64,000 nt of DNA from Verrucomicrobiota bacterium (GCA_023391285.1 JAEWBF010000064.1:62001-126000); one strand, 5' to 3'. Shown: positions 1 to 7,704, counted from the first letter of the stretch. The notes: generated by a model from the sequence alone, not told the origin. Numbers and translations: made by a program.

Positions 1-385
1 CGTTGCCGATTTCATGACTATCACAAAAAATCGTCGTCGTTCCGTTCAGCAACGCCCCTTCCGCATAAGCGCACGCCGTCATCATCGCGCTCTCGATGTG
101 AATGTGCGGATCGACCAATCCCGGCGCCAGAATCCCGCCGCCGACGTCAAAAACCTTCGTCTTCTTCCCCGCGCCTTTCGCCGCCTTGAACGTCCCCGCC
201 GCCTTCACCGCCGCAATCCGTCCGCCTTTGATCCAGATCTCGCGCCCGTCGTGAATCCGCTCCGTATAGGTCGACAACACCCTGCCGCCGGTGATCACCA
301 GATCCGGCGCCTCCCGCCCCATGGCCACCGCGGCCAGCGAACGGGTCATCGTGTGAAGCGGGGCAACCGAGAATCGCGTGAGCAT
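1..385 (-). CDS. ade: Adenine deaminase, N-terminal part (runs off the window)
   Basis: This is the N-terminal 128 residues of an amidohydrolase; the rest lies beyond base 1. The family deaminates adenine to hypoxanthine and ammonia in purine salvage. The visible part has the beta-sandwich lead-in (PDLVITGGRVL at about 28-38), then the metal-binding PHIHIES (His94 and His96) and the GTTTIFCDSHEIGN stretch typical of adenine deaminases rather than dihydroorotases or ureases. The ATG at 385 is the best start; the CAT at 397-399 is in another frame that soon stops. It follows the second permease gene by 44 bases on the same strand and may be read from the Sit operon, although a functional link to metal uptake is not obvious. 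Family assignment is good; completeness cannot be judged. Confidence 0.8.
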   Translation of the reverse strand, partial: MLTRFSVAPLHTMTRSLAAVAMGREAPDLVITGGRVLSTYTERIHDGREIWIKGGRIAAVKAAGTFKAAKGAGKKTKVFDVGGGILAPGLVDPHIHIESAMMTACAYAEGALLNGTTTIFCDSHEIGN

Positions 386-429
386 GCCGCAGTCAACATC
401 ACGAGCCGCTCTCGCGAAAGCCGTTTTTC

Positions 430-1302
430 TTAACGCCCCGTCAACCCACTCCCCGCCACCCGCCCCGCCAGTCGCGCCCGCCGCATCGCCCTCAATCCAT
501 GCTTTGGCGCCCACACCAATGCCGTCACGAAGAGCGCTGCCTGCACCAAAACGATGCACGCGCCCGTCGACGCATTCACGAAAAAGCTAACATACACGCC
601 CGCGAAACTCGACCCCACCGCACTCGCCACCGCGATGCCCATCATCCGTCCAAACCGATCTGTCATCAAATATCCAATACACCCCGGCGTCACCAGCATC
701 GCGATCACGAGAATGATTCCCACCGCTTTCAGCGACACGACGATCGTCAAAGCCAGCAGCGACAAGAGTCCGTAGTTCAACACCCCCGTCCGCAATCCCA
801 CCGTGCGTGCCTGCGCCGGATCGAAACAGAACAGCAGCAGATCCTTCCTCCAGATCATCACCGCCCCCAGCGTGATCGCTCCCGTGATCAGCGTATCGCG
901 CAAATCTCCGTCCTCCAGCCCCAGGATGTTTCCGAACAGGATATGATCCAGGTGCAGGTCCGTTTCGACTTTCGTGAAGATCACCAGCCCGAGCGCGAAC
1001 AATCCCGTGAACACCACCCCCATCGCCGTATCCTCTTTCACGCGACTGTTCGCCTTCACATATCCCGTCAACAACGCGCACGCCAGCCCCGACCCGAACG
1101 CGCCCAACGCCAGCGGCACCCCCGCCGCATACGCCAGCACGATTCCCGGCAGCACCGCGTGCGAAATCGCGTCCCCCATCAACGACCAGCCTTTCAACAC
1201 CAGGTAACACGACAGCACCGCGCACACCGCCCCCACCACGACGCCCGCGATCATCGCGTCCACCATGAACGGAAACTGAAACGGCTCGAGCAACCTACTC
1301 AT
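430..1302 (-). CDS. sitD: Mn/Fe ABC transporter permease (SitD-like)
   Basis: ABC-3 family inner-membrane permease, 290 residues and about eight hydrophobic segments, for a divalent-metal importer of the Sit/Yfe/Mnt/Znu type. It has the family pattern near the N terminus (CYLVLKGWSLMGDAISHAVLPG) and the loop LVIAMLVTPGCIGYLMTDRF toward the C terminus. It is the last transporter gene of the operon OMP-SBP-ATPase-permease-permease and is a paralogue of the next gene upstream. The start at 1302 (MSRLLEPFQF) lies inside an exact 15-base tandem repeat, so a second in-frame ATG occurs 15 bases upstream at 1317. The longer reading frame back to 1407 only translates hairpin repeats and was rejected. 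Confidence 0.88.
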   Translation of the reverse strand: MSRLLEPFQFPFMVDAMIAGVVVGAVCAVLSCYLVLKGWSLMGDAISHAVLPGIVLAYAAGVPLALGAFGSGLACALLTGYVKANSRVKEDTAMGVVFTGLFALGLVIFTKVETDLHLDHILFGNILGLEDGDLRDTLITGAITLGAVMIWRKDLLLFCFDPAQARTVGLRTGVLNYGLLSLLALTIVVSLKAVGIILVIAMLVTPGCIGYLMTDRFGRMMGIAVASAVGSSFAGVYVSFFVNASTGACIVLVQAALFVTALVWAPKHGLRAMRRARLAGRVAGSGLTGR

Positions 1303-1327
1303 ACAGGTAGGGCTCATACAGGTAGGG
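1298..1327. repeat. Exact 15-base tandem duplication carrying the sitD start codon
   Basis: The unit CTCATACAGGTAGGG occurs twice in a row (1298-1312 and 1313-1327). Each unit contains CAT, so on the minus strand two in-frame ATGs are offered, 15 bases apart, at the sitD start. Confidence 0.85.
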
Positions 1328-1367
1328 CGCGTTAGCCTGCCCCGACTTGTCGGGGTCCCAACGCGCC
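1326..1367. repeat. Nested hairpin element between sitC and sitD
   Basis: Outer arms GGCGCGTT (1326-1333) and AACGCGCC (1360-1367) enclose inner arms CCCCGAC (1340-1346) and GTCGGGG (1349-1355). Both stems are perfect. The element lies in the 150-base gap between two genes of one operon and looks like a REP-type intergenic element that could form a stem in the mRNA. Confidence 0.75.
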
Positions 1368-1395
1368 GCTCGCGTCCTATTCCAACATACAAAAT

Positions 1396-1413
1396 CCCCT
1401 CTACCAAGAGGGG
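1396..1413. repeat. Hairpin CCCCTCT/AGAGGGG in the sitC-sitD gap
   Basis: Perfect 7-base arms at 1396-1402 and 1407-1413 with the loop ACCA, followed on the plus strand by a GC-only tail (GGCGCGCCGCGCCGGGG). Together with the two elements above it fills most of the gap between the two permease genes. On the minus strand it is followed by a short ATTTT, too weak to call a terminator. Confidence 0.65.
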
Positions 1414-1452
1414 TGGCGCGCCGCGCCGGGGTGTGTTGTGCGCCGTTCGCCT

Positions 1453-2319
1453 TCATCCCACCACCTCCTCCACCCGCTCCATCCGCCCGCGTCGGCGCGC
1501 CGCGCGAATCCCATGCTTCGGCGCCCAAATCAACGCCACCACAAACAACGCGCTCTGCAGCGTCACAATACATCCGCCCGTCGAGCCATCGAAGAAGTAA
1601 CTCGCATACGCGCCCACCAGCGACGTCACCACGCCCAGCGTCACCGCAATCGCGATCATCTTCCCGAAGCGATCCGTCAATAAATACGCCGTCGCCCCGG
1701 GCGTCACCAGCATCGCCACCACCAACACCGCGCCGACGGTCTGCAGCGCCGCCACCGCCGTCGCCGACAACAACGTCAGCAACAGCCCGTGCAAAAACGT
1801 CGTGTTCAACCCCAGCGCGCGCGCCTGATTCGGGTCGAAACAATAAAGCAAGAGATCCCGCCACTTCACGCCCAGCACCACCACCGTCGCCGCTGAAATC
1901 ACCAGCATCTGCACGATATCGCGATTCGAGATGCCGAGGATGTTTCCAAAGATAATCGACCGCAGATCGATCTCGCTCGGATACAGCGAAATCAACAGCA
2001 GCCCGAACGCGAAAAATGCCGTAAACACGACGCCGATCACCGCGTCCTCCCGCAGCCGCGTTTTCGTCTTCACAAATCCCATTCCTCCCGCCGCCAGCAC
2101 GCCTGTCAGAAACGCCCCCGCCGCATACGGCCAGCCGATGTAATACGCGATCGCCACGCCCGGCACCACCGCATGCGACAACGCGTCGCCCATCAGCGAC
2201 CAGCCGCGCAGGGTGATGAAACACGACAGAAACGCACACACTCCGCCGATCACGCCACTCACCAGAATGGCCTTCACCATATACTCATACTGCAGCGGCG
2301 TGAGCAGCGTCTCGATCAT
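1453..2319 (-). CDS. sitC: Mn/Fe ABC transporter permease (SitC-like)
   Basis: ABC-3 family metal permease, 288 residues, integral inner-membrane partner of the ATPase at 2381-3283. Visible motifs are CFITLRGWSLMGDALSHAVV near residue 35 and the coupling-loop region VAMLVTPGATAYLLTDRFGK. It is clearly paralogous to the next gene downstream, the usual paired arrangement of sitC and sitD. The start at 2319 (MIETLLTPLQYEYM) was chosen because the upstream part of the open frame translates a hairpin repeat at 2341-2366. The C terminus is Arg-rich (RAARRRGRMERVEEVVG), as expected for a cytoplasmic tail. Confidence 0.88.
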   Translation of the reverse strand: MIETLLTPLQYEYMVKAILVSGVIGGVCAFLSCFITLRGWSLMGDALSHAVVPGVAIAYYIGWPYAAGAFLTGVLAAGGMGFVKTKTRLREDAVIGVVFTAFFAFGLLLISLYPSEIDLRSIIFGNILGISNRDIVQMLVISAATVVVLGVKWRDLLLYCFDPNQARALGLNTTFLHGLLLTLLSATAVAALQTVGAVLVVAMLVTPGATAYLLTDRFGKMIAIAVTLGVVTSLVGAYASYFFDGSTGGCIVTLQSALFVVALIWAPKHGIRAARRRGRMERVEEVVG

Positions 2320-2340
2320 AACCCGCCTCTCGTTCCACCA

Positions 2341-2366
2341 ATGGAGGCGCGGTGCCCCCACCGCGC
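2341..2366. repeat. Dispersed hairpin repeat, copy 1 (GCGCGGTG/CACCGCGC)
   Basis: ATGGAGGCGCGGTG followed by CCCCCACCGCGC forms an 8-base perfect stem. A second copy with one substitution lies at 23770-23795. This copy lies between sitB and sitC. Confidence 0.75.
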
Positions 2367-2380
2367 AACAACGCTTCGCT

Positions 2381-3283
2381 TCACAAATCCTCCTCCCCTT
2401 CCGCCCGCCCTTTCAACACGTCCTCCCGCCCTTGCCGCTCGCGATACTCCACGTGTCCGTCTTTTCCGAATACAAGCGGCCGCTCGTCGTCGGTCAGCAG
2501 CGTGACCGCGCGCCCGTCATGCTTCTGCACCGTCGACTCCCCAAACCGGAAATGCCGCAGCACGCCGCCAAATGCCCGCAATAGATTCTCCTCCGTGTAA
2601 ACCTCCACCGTCGGCCCCGCCGCCAACACGGTTCGATTGATCAACACCACCTGATCGCAATACTCCGGCACCGACCCGAGGTTGTGCGTCGACACCAGCA
2701 TGATCTTCCCCTCCGTGCGCAGTTCGCGCAGCAGCGCGATGATCGCCAGCTCCGTGTTCACATCCACGCCCGTAAACGGTTCGTCGAGCAGGATCACTCG
2801 TCCTTGCTGCGCGAGTGCCCGCGCCAAAAACACGCGTTTCCGCTGCCCCCCCGACAACTCCCCGATCTGCCTCTCCCGAAATTCCAACATCCCTACGCGC
2901 TTCAAGCTTTCCTCCACCACGCGCTTATCTTCCGCCCGCGGTATCCGCATGAAATTCATGTAGCCGTAGCGCCCCATCATCACCACGTCCCACACACTCA
3001 CCGGAAAACTCCAGTCCACTTCCTCCGCCTGCGGGACATACGCGACCAGGTTTCGCTTCAATGCCGTCCGCACCGCCGCTCCACCGATTCGCACCGCGCC
3101 CGACGCGGGTCGCACCAGCCCCATGATCGCCTTGAACAATGTCGACTTCCCGCTGCCGTTCACGCCCACCAGCGCGCAAATCGTTCCTCCCGCCAGTCGA
3201 AACGACGCATCGCGCAACGCCACATGACCGTTCGGATAACTCACCGTCACGGCATCCACCACCAAATCGAGTTCGGCCTTCAT
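2381..3283 (-). CDS. sitB: Mn/Fe ABC transporter ATP-binding protein (SitB-like)
   Basis: Cytoplasmic ATPase of 300 residues that powers the two permeases encoded downstream. Walker A is GVNGSGKST at about 40-48, the Q-loop glutamine is at about 84 (YVPQAEEVDW), the signature LSGGQ is at 142-146 and Walker B VILLDEP is at 162-168; the switch histidine follows in VSTHNLGSV. The phrase PQAEEVDWSFPVSVWDVVMMG is characteristic of the Sit/Mnt/Znu metal group. About 50 residues after the ATPase core form a tail seen in this family. The start at 3283 (MKAELDLVVDAV) was chosen because the longer frame translates a repeat at 3290-3310. Confidence 0.9.
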   Translation of the reverse strand: MKAELDLVVDAVTVSYPNGHVALRDASFRLAGGTICALVGVNGSGKSTLFKAIMGLVRPASGAVRIGGAAVRTALKRNLVAYVPQAEEVDWSFPVSVWDVVMMGRYGYMNFMRIPRAEDKRVVEESLKRVGMLEFRERQIGELSGGQRKRVFLARALAQQGRVILLDEPFTGVDVNTELAIIALLRELRTEGKIMLVSTHNLGSVPEYCDQVVLINRTVLAAGPTVEVYTEENLLRAFGGVLRHFRFGESTVQKHDGRAVTLLTDDERPLVFGKDGHVEYRERQGREDVLKGRAEGEEDL

Positions 3284-3289
3284 GATGTC

Positions 3290-3310
3290 GGAGCCTGCTT
3301 GCAGGCGATT
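3290..3310. repeat. Dispersed hairpin repeat, half-copy (GGAGCCTGCTTGCAGGCGATT)
   Basis: It contains GCCTGC-TT-GCAGGC, a perfect 6-base stem. The same motif forms one arm of the large inverted repeat at 40339-40399. It lies in the 43-base gap between sitA and sitB. Confidence 0.7.
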
Positions 3311-3326
3311 CCAGCCCGCCGCGCCC

Positions 3327-4223
3327 TCATTTCCCCGCAAATCCTTTCACGATCGTCCGCGCATTATACGCCATCAAATCGAGATACGTCGGCGCTGGAC
3401 CGCTCTTCGCCGTCAACGAATCGACATACAACACACCGCCGTAACGCGCGCCGGTTTCGCGCGCCACCTGACGCGCCGGCTTGTCGCTCACCGTGCTTTC
3501 GCTGAACACCACCGGTATCCGATTTTTGCGCACACCATCGATCACCTTCTGCACTTGCTGCGGAGTCCCTTGCTGATCCGCATTCACGGCCCAGAGGAAC
3601 AACTCCTTCATCCCGAAATTCCGCGCCAAATACGGAAACGCCCCTTCGCTCGTTACCAGCCAGCGCTGCTCCGCCGGGATCGTCTCCAGTTCCTCCCGCA
3701 CCGTCCGCTCCAATTCCTCGAACTTCGCCGCATACGCTTTCGCATTCGCCGTGTAGATCGCCTCGTTCGCCGGATCGATTTGCACCAGCGCCTTGCGGAT
3801 ATTTTCCACGTAGATGCGAGCGTTCGCCGGCGACATCCACGCATGTGGATTCGGCTTCCCCGTATACGGTCCTTCCTCAATGCCGATCGGCTCCACGCCT
3901 TCGCTGAGCACCGCACTCGGAACATTCTTCAGATTTCGAAAAAATCGCTCGAACCACCGCTCGAGATTCAACCCGTTCCACAACACGAGATCCGCCCGCT
4001 GCGCTTTCACGATGTCCTGCGGCGTCGGCTCGTAACCGTGAATCTCCGCGCCGGGCTTCGTAATCGACTCCACGATCGCCGCGTCGCCTGCGACGTTCTG
4101 CGCCATATCCTGAATGATCGTGAAGGTCGTCACGACCCGCTTCTTCGCCCACGCGCTCGAAGGCGACATCGCCAGCCCGAGCGCGCCCACGAACAGCAAT
4201 ATTTTCTGCCAGCGTATCGTCAT
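3327..4223 (-). CDS. sitA: Mn/Fe ABC transporter substrate-binding protein (SitA/YfeA-like)
   Basis: Periplasmic cluster A-I metal-binding protein of 298 residues with a signal peptide ending near SAWA (about 22-26). The four expected metal ligands are present: His62 (AEIHGYEPTP), His127 (GKPNPHAWM), Glu193 (TSEGAFPY) and Asp268 (LYVDSL). The protein follows enterobacterial SitA closely through KPGAEIH, NGLNLERWF, NADQQGTP and SESTVSDKPARQVARE. There is no His-rich loop of the kind found in ZnuA, so Mn/Fe is more likely than Zn; that is an inference from family knowledge. The start ATG lies only 4 bases after the outer-membrane gene, so the two are likely co-translated. Confidence 0.92.
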   Translation of the reverse strand: MTIRWQKILLFVGALGLAMSPSSAWAKKRVVTTFTIIQDMAQNVAGDAAIVESITKPGAEIHGYEPTPQDIVKAQRADLVLWNGLNLERWFERFFRNLKNVPSAVLSEGVEPIGIEEGPYTGKPNPHAWMSPANARIYVENIRKALVQIDPANEAIYTANAKAYAAKFEELERTVREELETIPAEQRWLVTSEGAFPYLARNFGMKELFLWAVNADQQGTPQQVQKVIDGVRKNRIPVVFSESTVSDKPARQVARETGARYGGVLYVDSLTAKSGPAPTYLDLMAYNARTIVKGFAGK

Positions 4224-4227
4224 AAAT

Positions 4228-5055
4228 TCACCACCTCCGCGCCATCCCCACAAACACCAACGCATCCGTCGCCGCGTCCGTCAGCCCGAGGTTCACGCCG
4301 GCGTCATATTGTAGATTCTCCTGCACCCGAAACGTGAACCCGACATTCCCCGTCGCGACATGCCTTCCGTCGCCCATGGAAGAAGTCAGTTCGAAAAACA
4401 TCCCCAACTTTTCCGCGATCGCCCGCCCCGCCGTCACTGTGTTGCTCCACACCGCGCGATGCTCACCCGCATCGCTATAGACCATCTCCACGCCGGTCAT
4501 CGCCGCTCCCTCCCACCCGCCGCCGATCTCGAACGACACCGGCAGCATCACCGCCCCTTCCCACTCGCGATTGCTCACCTCGCGCTCGCCGATCGGCACC
4601 TTCACGTCCGAAATCAATCCGAGCGCAACATCGCCTTCGTCGTTCCCGAAAAAATTCCATTTCGCCCGCAACACCGGATCGCCCCACCCTTCGCTCCGCA
4701 CGCGCGGTCCCGCCGCCGGCTTCTCCGTCACACTCCGAAACGGCACCACAAAAATCCCCAGCTCAAAGTTCTCCATGATCCCGAATCGCAGATTGAACGG
4801 CGCTGCCTCCCACTCTTCCACTTCGTCACCGCTCTCCCGTTCGCGTCCGAAATTAACGATGTCCATCTCCAGCTGCACATACCCGGGATTCACCGTAAAA
4901 GGACTTTCCGTCGCATCCGGGCGGTCCGTGGTCATTTCCCGCAACCCTTCCGCCGCCCGTCCCGCCACACCCGTGAGCGCCAACCACACCGCGCCCGCCC
5001 CCACCATCATCATCGCGCGCCACGTTGCGACCGTTCTCTTGTCGTTCCGCTCCAT
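4228..5055 (-). CDS. Putative outer-membrane beta-barrel protein heading the Sit operon
   Basis: A 275-residue exported protein with an N-terminal hydrophobic signal (about 14-33, ending near GRAAE) and then alternating short hydrophobic/polar stretches rich in Gly, Glu and aromatics, as in barrel strands. The start of the mature part (TTDRPDATESPFTVNPGYVQLE) matches the MetA-phenol-type transporter family of outer-membrane proteins. It is the first gene of the operon, 4 bases before the SitA-like protein, and its start faces the MntR-like regulator across a candidate operator. A role as an outer-membrane channel for the metal is inferred from position only. It ends in MARRW, with an aromatic last residue as usual for barrels. 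Confidence 0.65.
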   Translation of the reverse strand: MERNDKRTVATWRAMMMVGAGAVWLALTGVAGRAAEGLREMTTDRPDATESPFTVNPGYVQLEMDIVNFGRERESGDEVEEWEAAPFNLRFGIMENFELGIFVVPFRSVTEKPAAGPRVRSEGWGDPVLRAKWNFFGNDEGDVALGLISDVKVPIGEREVSNREWEGAVMLPVSFEIGGGWEGAAMTGVEMVYSDAGEHRAVWSNTVTAGRAIAEKLGMFFELTSSMGDGRHVATGNVGFTFRVQENLQYDAGVNLGLTDAATDALVFVGMARRW

Positions 5056-5078
5056 ATGAACGGCGACAAAACGTTCTG

Positions 5079-5096
5079 ATTTTGATTAGTCAAAAT
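5079..5096. promoter_or_regulatory. Candidate MntR/DtxR operator between the Sit operon and mntR
   Basis: ATTTTGA-TTAG-TCAAAAT is a perfect 7-base inverted repeat with a 4-base spacer, in an AT-rich island 24 bases from the outer-membrane gene start and 47 bases from the regulator start. On the minus strand it contains TTGACT (5088-5093), a reasonable -35, so a bound repressor would cover the promoter. Assignment to the neighbouring DtxR-family protein is inferred from size, symmetry and location. Confidence 0.65.
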
Positions 5097-5142
5097 AAAT
5101 CCTTGGTTGCTTCAAACTCACAAACGCCTATGTCCCGTTCTG

Positions 5143-5805
5143 ATGGCTTCGATCACGGTTGAAAACTACCTCAAGCACATCCTCCTGCTGTCCGAGGAAA
5201 GCGGGGATCTCGTCTCGATGGGCGCCCTCGCCGCCTCGCTTGCGGTCGTGCCCGGCACCGTGACCACCATGGTCAAGGCGCTCGCCGCGGAGGATCTCGT
5301 TGAACATCAACCGCGGCTCGGCGTGCGCCTCACCGACGCCGGCCGCCGCATGGCCCTCGGCGTGATCCGACGCCACCGCCTCGTCGAAACCTTTCTCGTC
5401 AACGTCCTCAAAATGGACTGGGCCAGCGTCCACACCGAGGCCGAACAGCTCGAACACGCCATCTCCGATGACGTCCTCGACCGCCTCGACGCGCTGCTCG
5501 GCCATCCCACCACCGACCCTCACGGCGACCCCATCCCGAGCGCTCAGGGCAAACTCAACTCCCAAGTTTACGCCACCCTCGCGACCTGCGTCCTCGCCCA
5601 ACCGCTTCGCATCGTCCGCGTCACCGAACAATCCGCCGAATTCCTCCAGTTCGCCGAACAAAACGGCCTGCTCCCCGGCGCGGTCGTCCGCGTCGCCGAT
5701 CGCAATCTCGCCGCCGGCCTGATCACGTTGAAAAAATCCCGCGGCCAATCCGCCCCGCTCAGCGTCGCCGCTGCCGGCAAAATCCTCGTCGAACCCACCC
5801 GCTGA
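5143..5805 (+). CDS. mntR: DtxR/MntR-family metal-dependent repressor
   Basis: Cytoplasmic metal-sensing repressor of 220 residues: winged helix (about 1-65), dimerisation/metal domain (about 70-140) and a C-terminal FeoA/SH3-like domain (about 145-220). The stretch RRHRLVETFL followed by VHTEAEQLEHAISDDV parallels DtxR ligands: His78, Glu82, His97, Glu104 and His105. The position of the DtxR cysteine (Cys102) is a glutamate here (Glu101), as in manganese-type regulators. The N-terminal ligand position (Met10 in DtxR, Asp8 in MntR) is Asn8. The ATG at 5143 (MASITVENYL) is preferred over the upstream one because the family starts at this point. It is divergent from the Sit operon and is its likely regulator. 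Confidence 0.85.
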   Translation: MASITVENYLKHILLLSEESGDLVSMGALAASLAVVPGTVTTMVKALAAEDLVEHQPRLGVRLTDAGRRMALGVIRRHRLVETFLVNVLKMDWASVHTEAEQLEHAISDDVLDRLDALLGHPTTDPHGDPIPSAQGKLNSQVYATLATCVLAQPLRIVRVTEQSAEFLQFAEQNGLLPGAVVRVADRNLAAGLITLKKSRGQSAPLSVAAAGKILVEPTR

Positions 5806-5811
5806 CGCCCG

Positions 5812-5887
5812 CCCGTAGCGGAAAGCGTGAGCTTTTCGCTCCGTCATCACCCCCGTAGCGGAAAGCGTGAGCTTTTCGTTCCGTCAT
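5812..5887. repeat. Two tandem copies of a 36-base hairpin element, period 40
   Basis: Copies at 5812-5847 and 5852-5887 differ by one base. Each contains AGCGGAAAGC-GTGA-GCTTTTCGCT, a 10-base stem with one G:T pair and a 4-base loop. They occupy the gap between the regulator and the permease gene. The arrangement resembles REP/BIME elements. Confidence 0.8.
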
Positions 5888-5961
5888 TGCCCAATCACTG
5901 CCGTCGGCTCGGCTCACCTTCCTCCTTGCCGCGCCTCGCGCGCGCTCCACCCTCGCCCGCC

Positions 5962-7656
5962 ATGTCGCAATCCTTCGCGCGCACGATCTTCGTCGTCACC
6001 GCGTTGTTCTTCGCCGCATTTTTCCTCTGGCCGATCCTGCAAATCCTGAAGGGTGGCTTCATCGACGCCGACGGTCGCATCACCTTCGCTTACCTGCGCG
6101 CTCTCCTCGCCGACCCGCTTTATCTCACCGCGCTGCGCAATTCCACCTTGCTCGCCTGCGCGACCACCACCCTTGCGCTGCTCATCGCGCTCCCGCTCGC
6201 CTTCGTGAGCGATCGCTTTATTTTCCCCGGAAAAAATCTCCTCAGCTCTCTCATCCTGGTTCCGATGATTCTCCCGCCCTTTGTTGGCGCGATCGGCATC
6301 AAACAAATCTTCGGCCAATACGGCGCCTTCAACTCCTTGCTGATCGCGCTCGGCCTGCGCCCCGACGGCTGGGCGTTCGACTGGTTCGCCGCGAGTCAGT
6401 TCTGGGGCGTCGCCGTCGTCCAAGCCCTTTCGCTCTACCCCATCATCTACCTCAACGCCGTCGCCGCCCTCGCCAACATCGATCCGGCCATGGAGGAAGC
6501 CGCCCAAAATCTCGGCTGCACCGGCTTCCGACGTTTCCGCAAAATCACCCTCCCGCTCATCAAGCCGGGGCTTTTCGCCGGCGGCACCATCGTCTTCATC
6601 TGGTCGTTCACCGAACTCGGCACGCCGCTGATCTTCGACTACGCGCAGATCGCGAGCGTGCAAATCTACTACGGTTTGCGCGACATCGGCGGAAACCCGT
6701 TCCCCTACGCGCTGGTCGCCGTGATGCTCGCCGCTTCCGTCGCGTTCTACGCCCTCGGCAAAGGCCTTTTCGGCCAAAGCGGGCACGCCATGATGGCCAA
6801 AGCCACCAGCGCCGGCGGTCCGCGCCCGGTGACGCGCGCTCGCGCACTCTTCTGCACCGCCCTCTTCGCCGGCGTCACGTTCATCGCCGTCCTGCCTCAC
6901 CTCGGCGTCATTCTCGTCGCATTCTCGCGCGAATGGTATGCGACGGTTCTTCCCGACGACTACACGCTCGAAAACTTCCGCCTGGCCCTCGGCCACGATC
7001 TCACCGTCAGCTCCATCGCCAACAGCCTGAAGTTCGCCAGCATCTCCACCGTCCTCGATCTCATCTTCGGCGTCGCCATCGCCTACGTCGTTGTTCGGAG
7101 CAAAATCCCCGGCCGCCAAGTCCTCGACTTTCTCGCAATGCTCCCGCTCGCCGTTCCCGGCCTCGTCCTCGCTTTCGGCTACCTCGCCATGTCCCAAGAG
7201 GGTCGCTTCTTCTCCTTCCTGAATCCCGTTCGCGATCCTACCATTCTGCTCATCGTCGCCTACTCCGTCCGCCGCCTTCCTTACGTTGTCCGCTCCGCCG
7301 CCGCGGGCTTCCAGCAAACCAGCGAAACCCTCGAGGAAGCCGCCCAAAACCTCGGCTGTCCGCCGCTCAAATCCGTCATCAAAATCACCCTGCCGCTCAT
7401 CTCCGCGAACCTCATCGCGGGCGGCCTGCTCGCCTTCGCTTTCGCGATGCTCGAGGTCAGCGACTCCCTCGTCCTCGCCCAGAAACAAGCGTTCTATCCG
7501 ATCACGAAAGCGATCATGGAACTCTTCCAACTGCTCGGCGACGGCAAGTTCATCGCCAGCGCGCTCGGCGTCTGGGCCATGGCTTTCCTCGGCATCACCA
7601 TCGTCGGCCTCAGTCTCCTCCTCGGCAAAAAACTCGGCGCCATCTTCCGCGTGTAA
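5962..7656 (+). CDS. Iron(III)-type ABC transporter permease, fused double permease
   Basis: Inner-membrane protein of 564 residues made of two homologous permease halves, as in SfuB/FbpB/AfuB iron(III) importers. Each half carries an EAA loop: EEAAQNLGCTGFRRFRKITLP at about 176-196 and EEAAQNLGCPPLKSVIKITLP near 460-480. The ATG at 5962 (MSQSFARTIF) was chosen because the longer frame back to 5827 translates the tandem hairpin repeats. No substrate-binding protein or ATPase gene is adjacent, which is unusual for this family. The rest may be elsewhere, or an ATPase may be shared. The neighbouring metal regulator makes iron a reasonable substrate guess. Confidence 0.82.
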   Translation: MSQSFARTIFVVTALFFAAFFLWPILQILKGGFIDADGRITFAYLRALLADPLYLTALRNSTLLACATTTLALLIALPLAFVSDRFIFPGKNLLSSLILVPMILPPFVGAIGIKQIFGQYGAFNSLLIALGLRPDGWAFDWFAASQFWGVAVVQALSLYPIIYLNAVAALANIDPAMEEAAQNLGCTGFRRFRKITLPLIKPGLFAGGTIVFIWSFTELGTPLIFDYAQIASVQIYYGLRDIGGNPFPYALVAVMLAASVAFYALGKGLFGQSGHAMMAKATSAGGPRPVTRARALFCTALFAGVTFIAVLPHLGVILVAFSREWYATVLPDDYTLENFRLALGHDLTVSSIANSLKFASISTVLDLIFGVAIAYVVVRSKIPGRQVLDFLAMLPLAVPGLVLAFGYLAMSQEGRFFSFLNPVRDPTILLIVAYSVRRLPYVVRSAAAGFQQTSETLEEAAQNLGCPPLKSVIKITLPLISANLIAGGLLAFAFAMLEVSDSLVLAQKQAFYPITKAIMELFQLLGDGKFIASALGVWAMAFLGITIVGLSLLLGKKLGAIFRV

Positions 7657-7704
7657 GGTGCGTGCCTCAGCCGCACTCCGCCTCTGTCTCTCAACACTCC
7701 ACTC

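Noticed and set aside
1396..1413. Intrinsic terminator between sitC and sitD
   Set aside because: The stem is followed on the minus strand only by ATTTTG, with no real T-run, and it would cut the operon before its last transporter gene.
5914..7530. 538-codon open frame on the minus strand
   Set aside because: Antisense to the fused ABC permease, whose EAA loops and hydrophobic segments are unambiguous.
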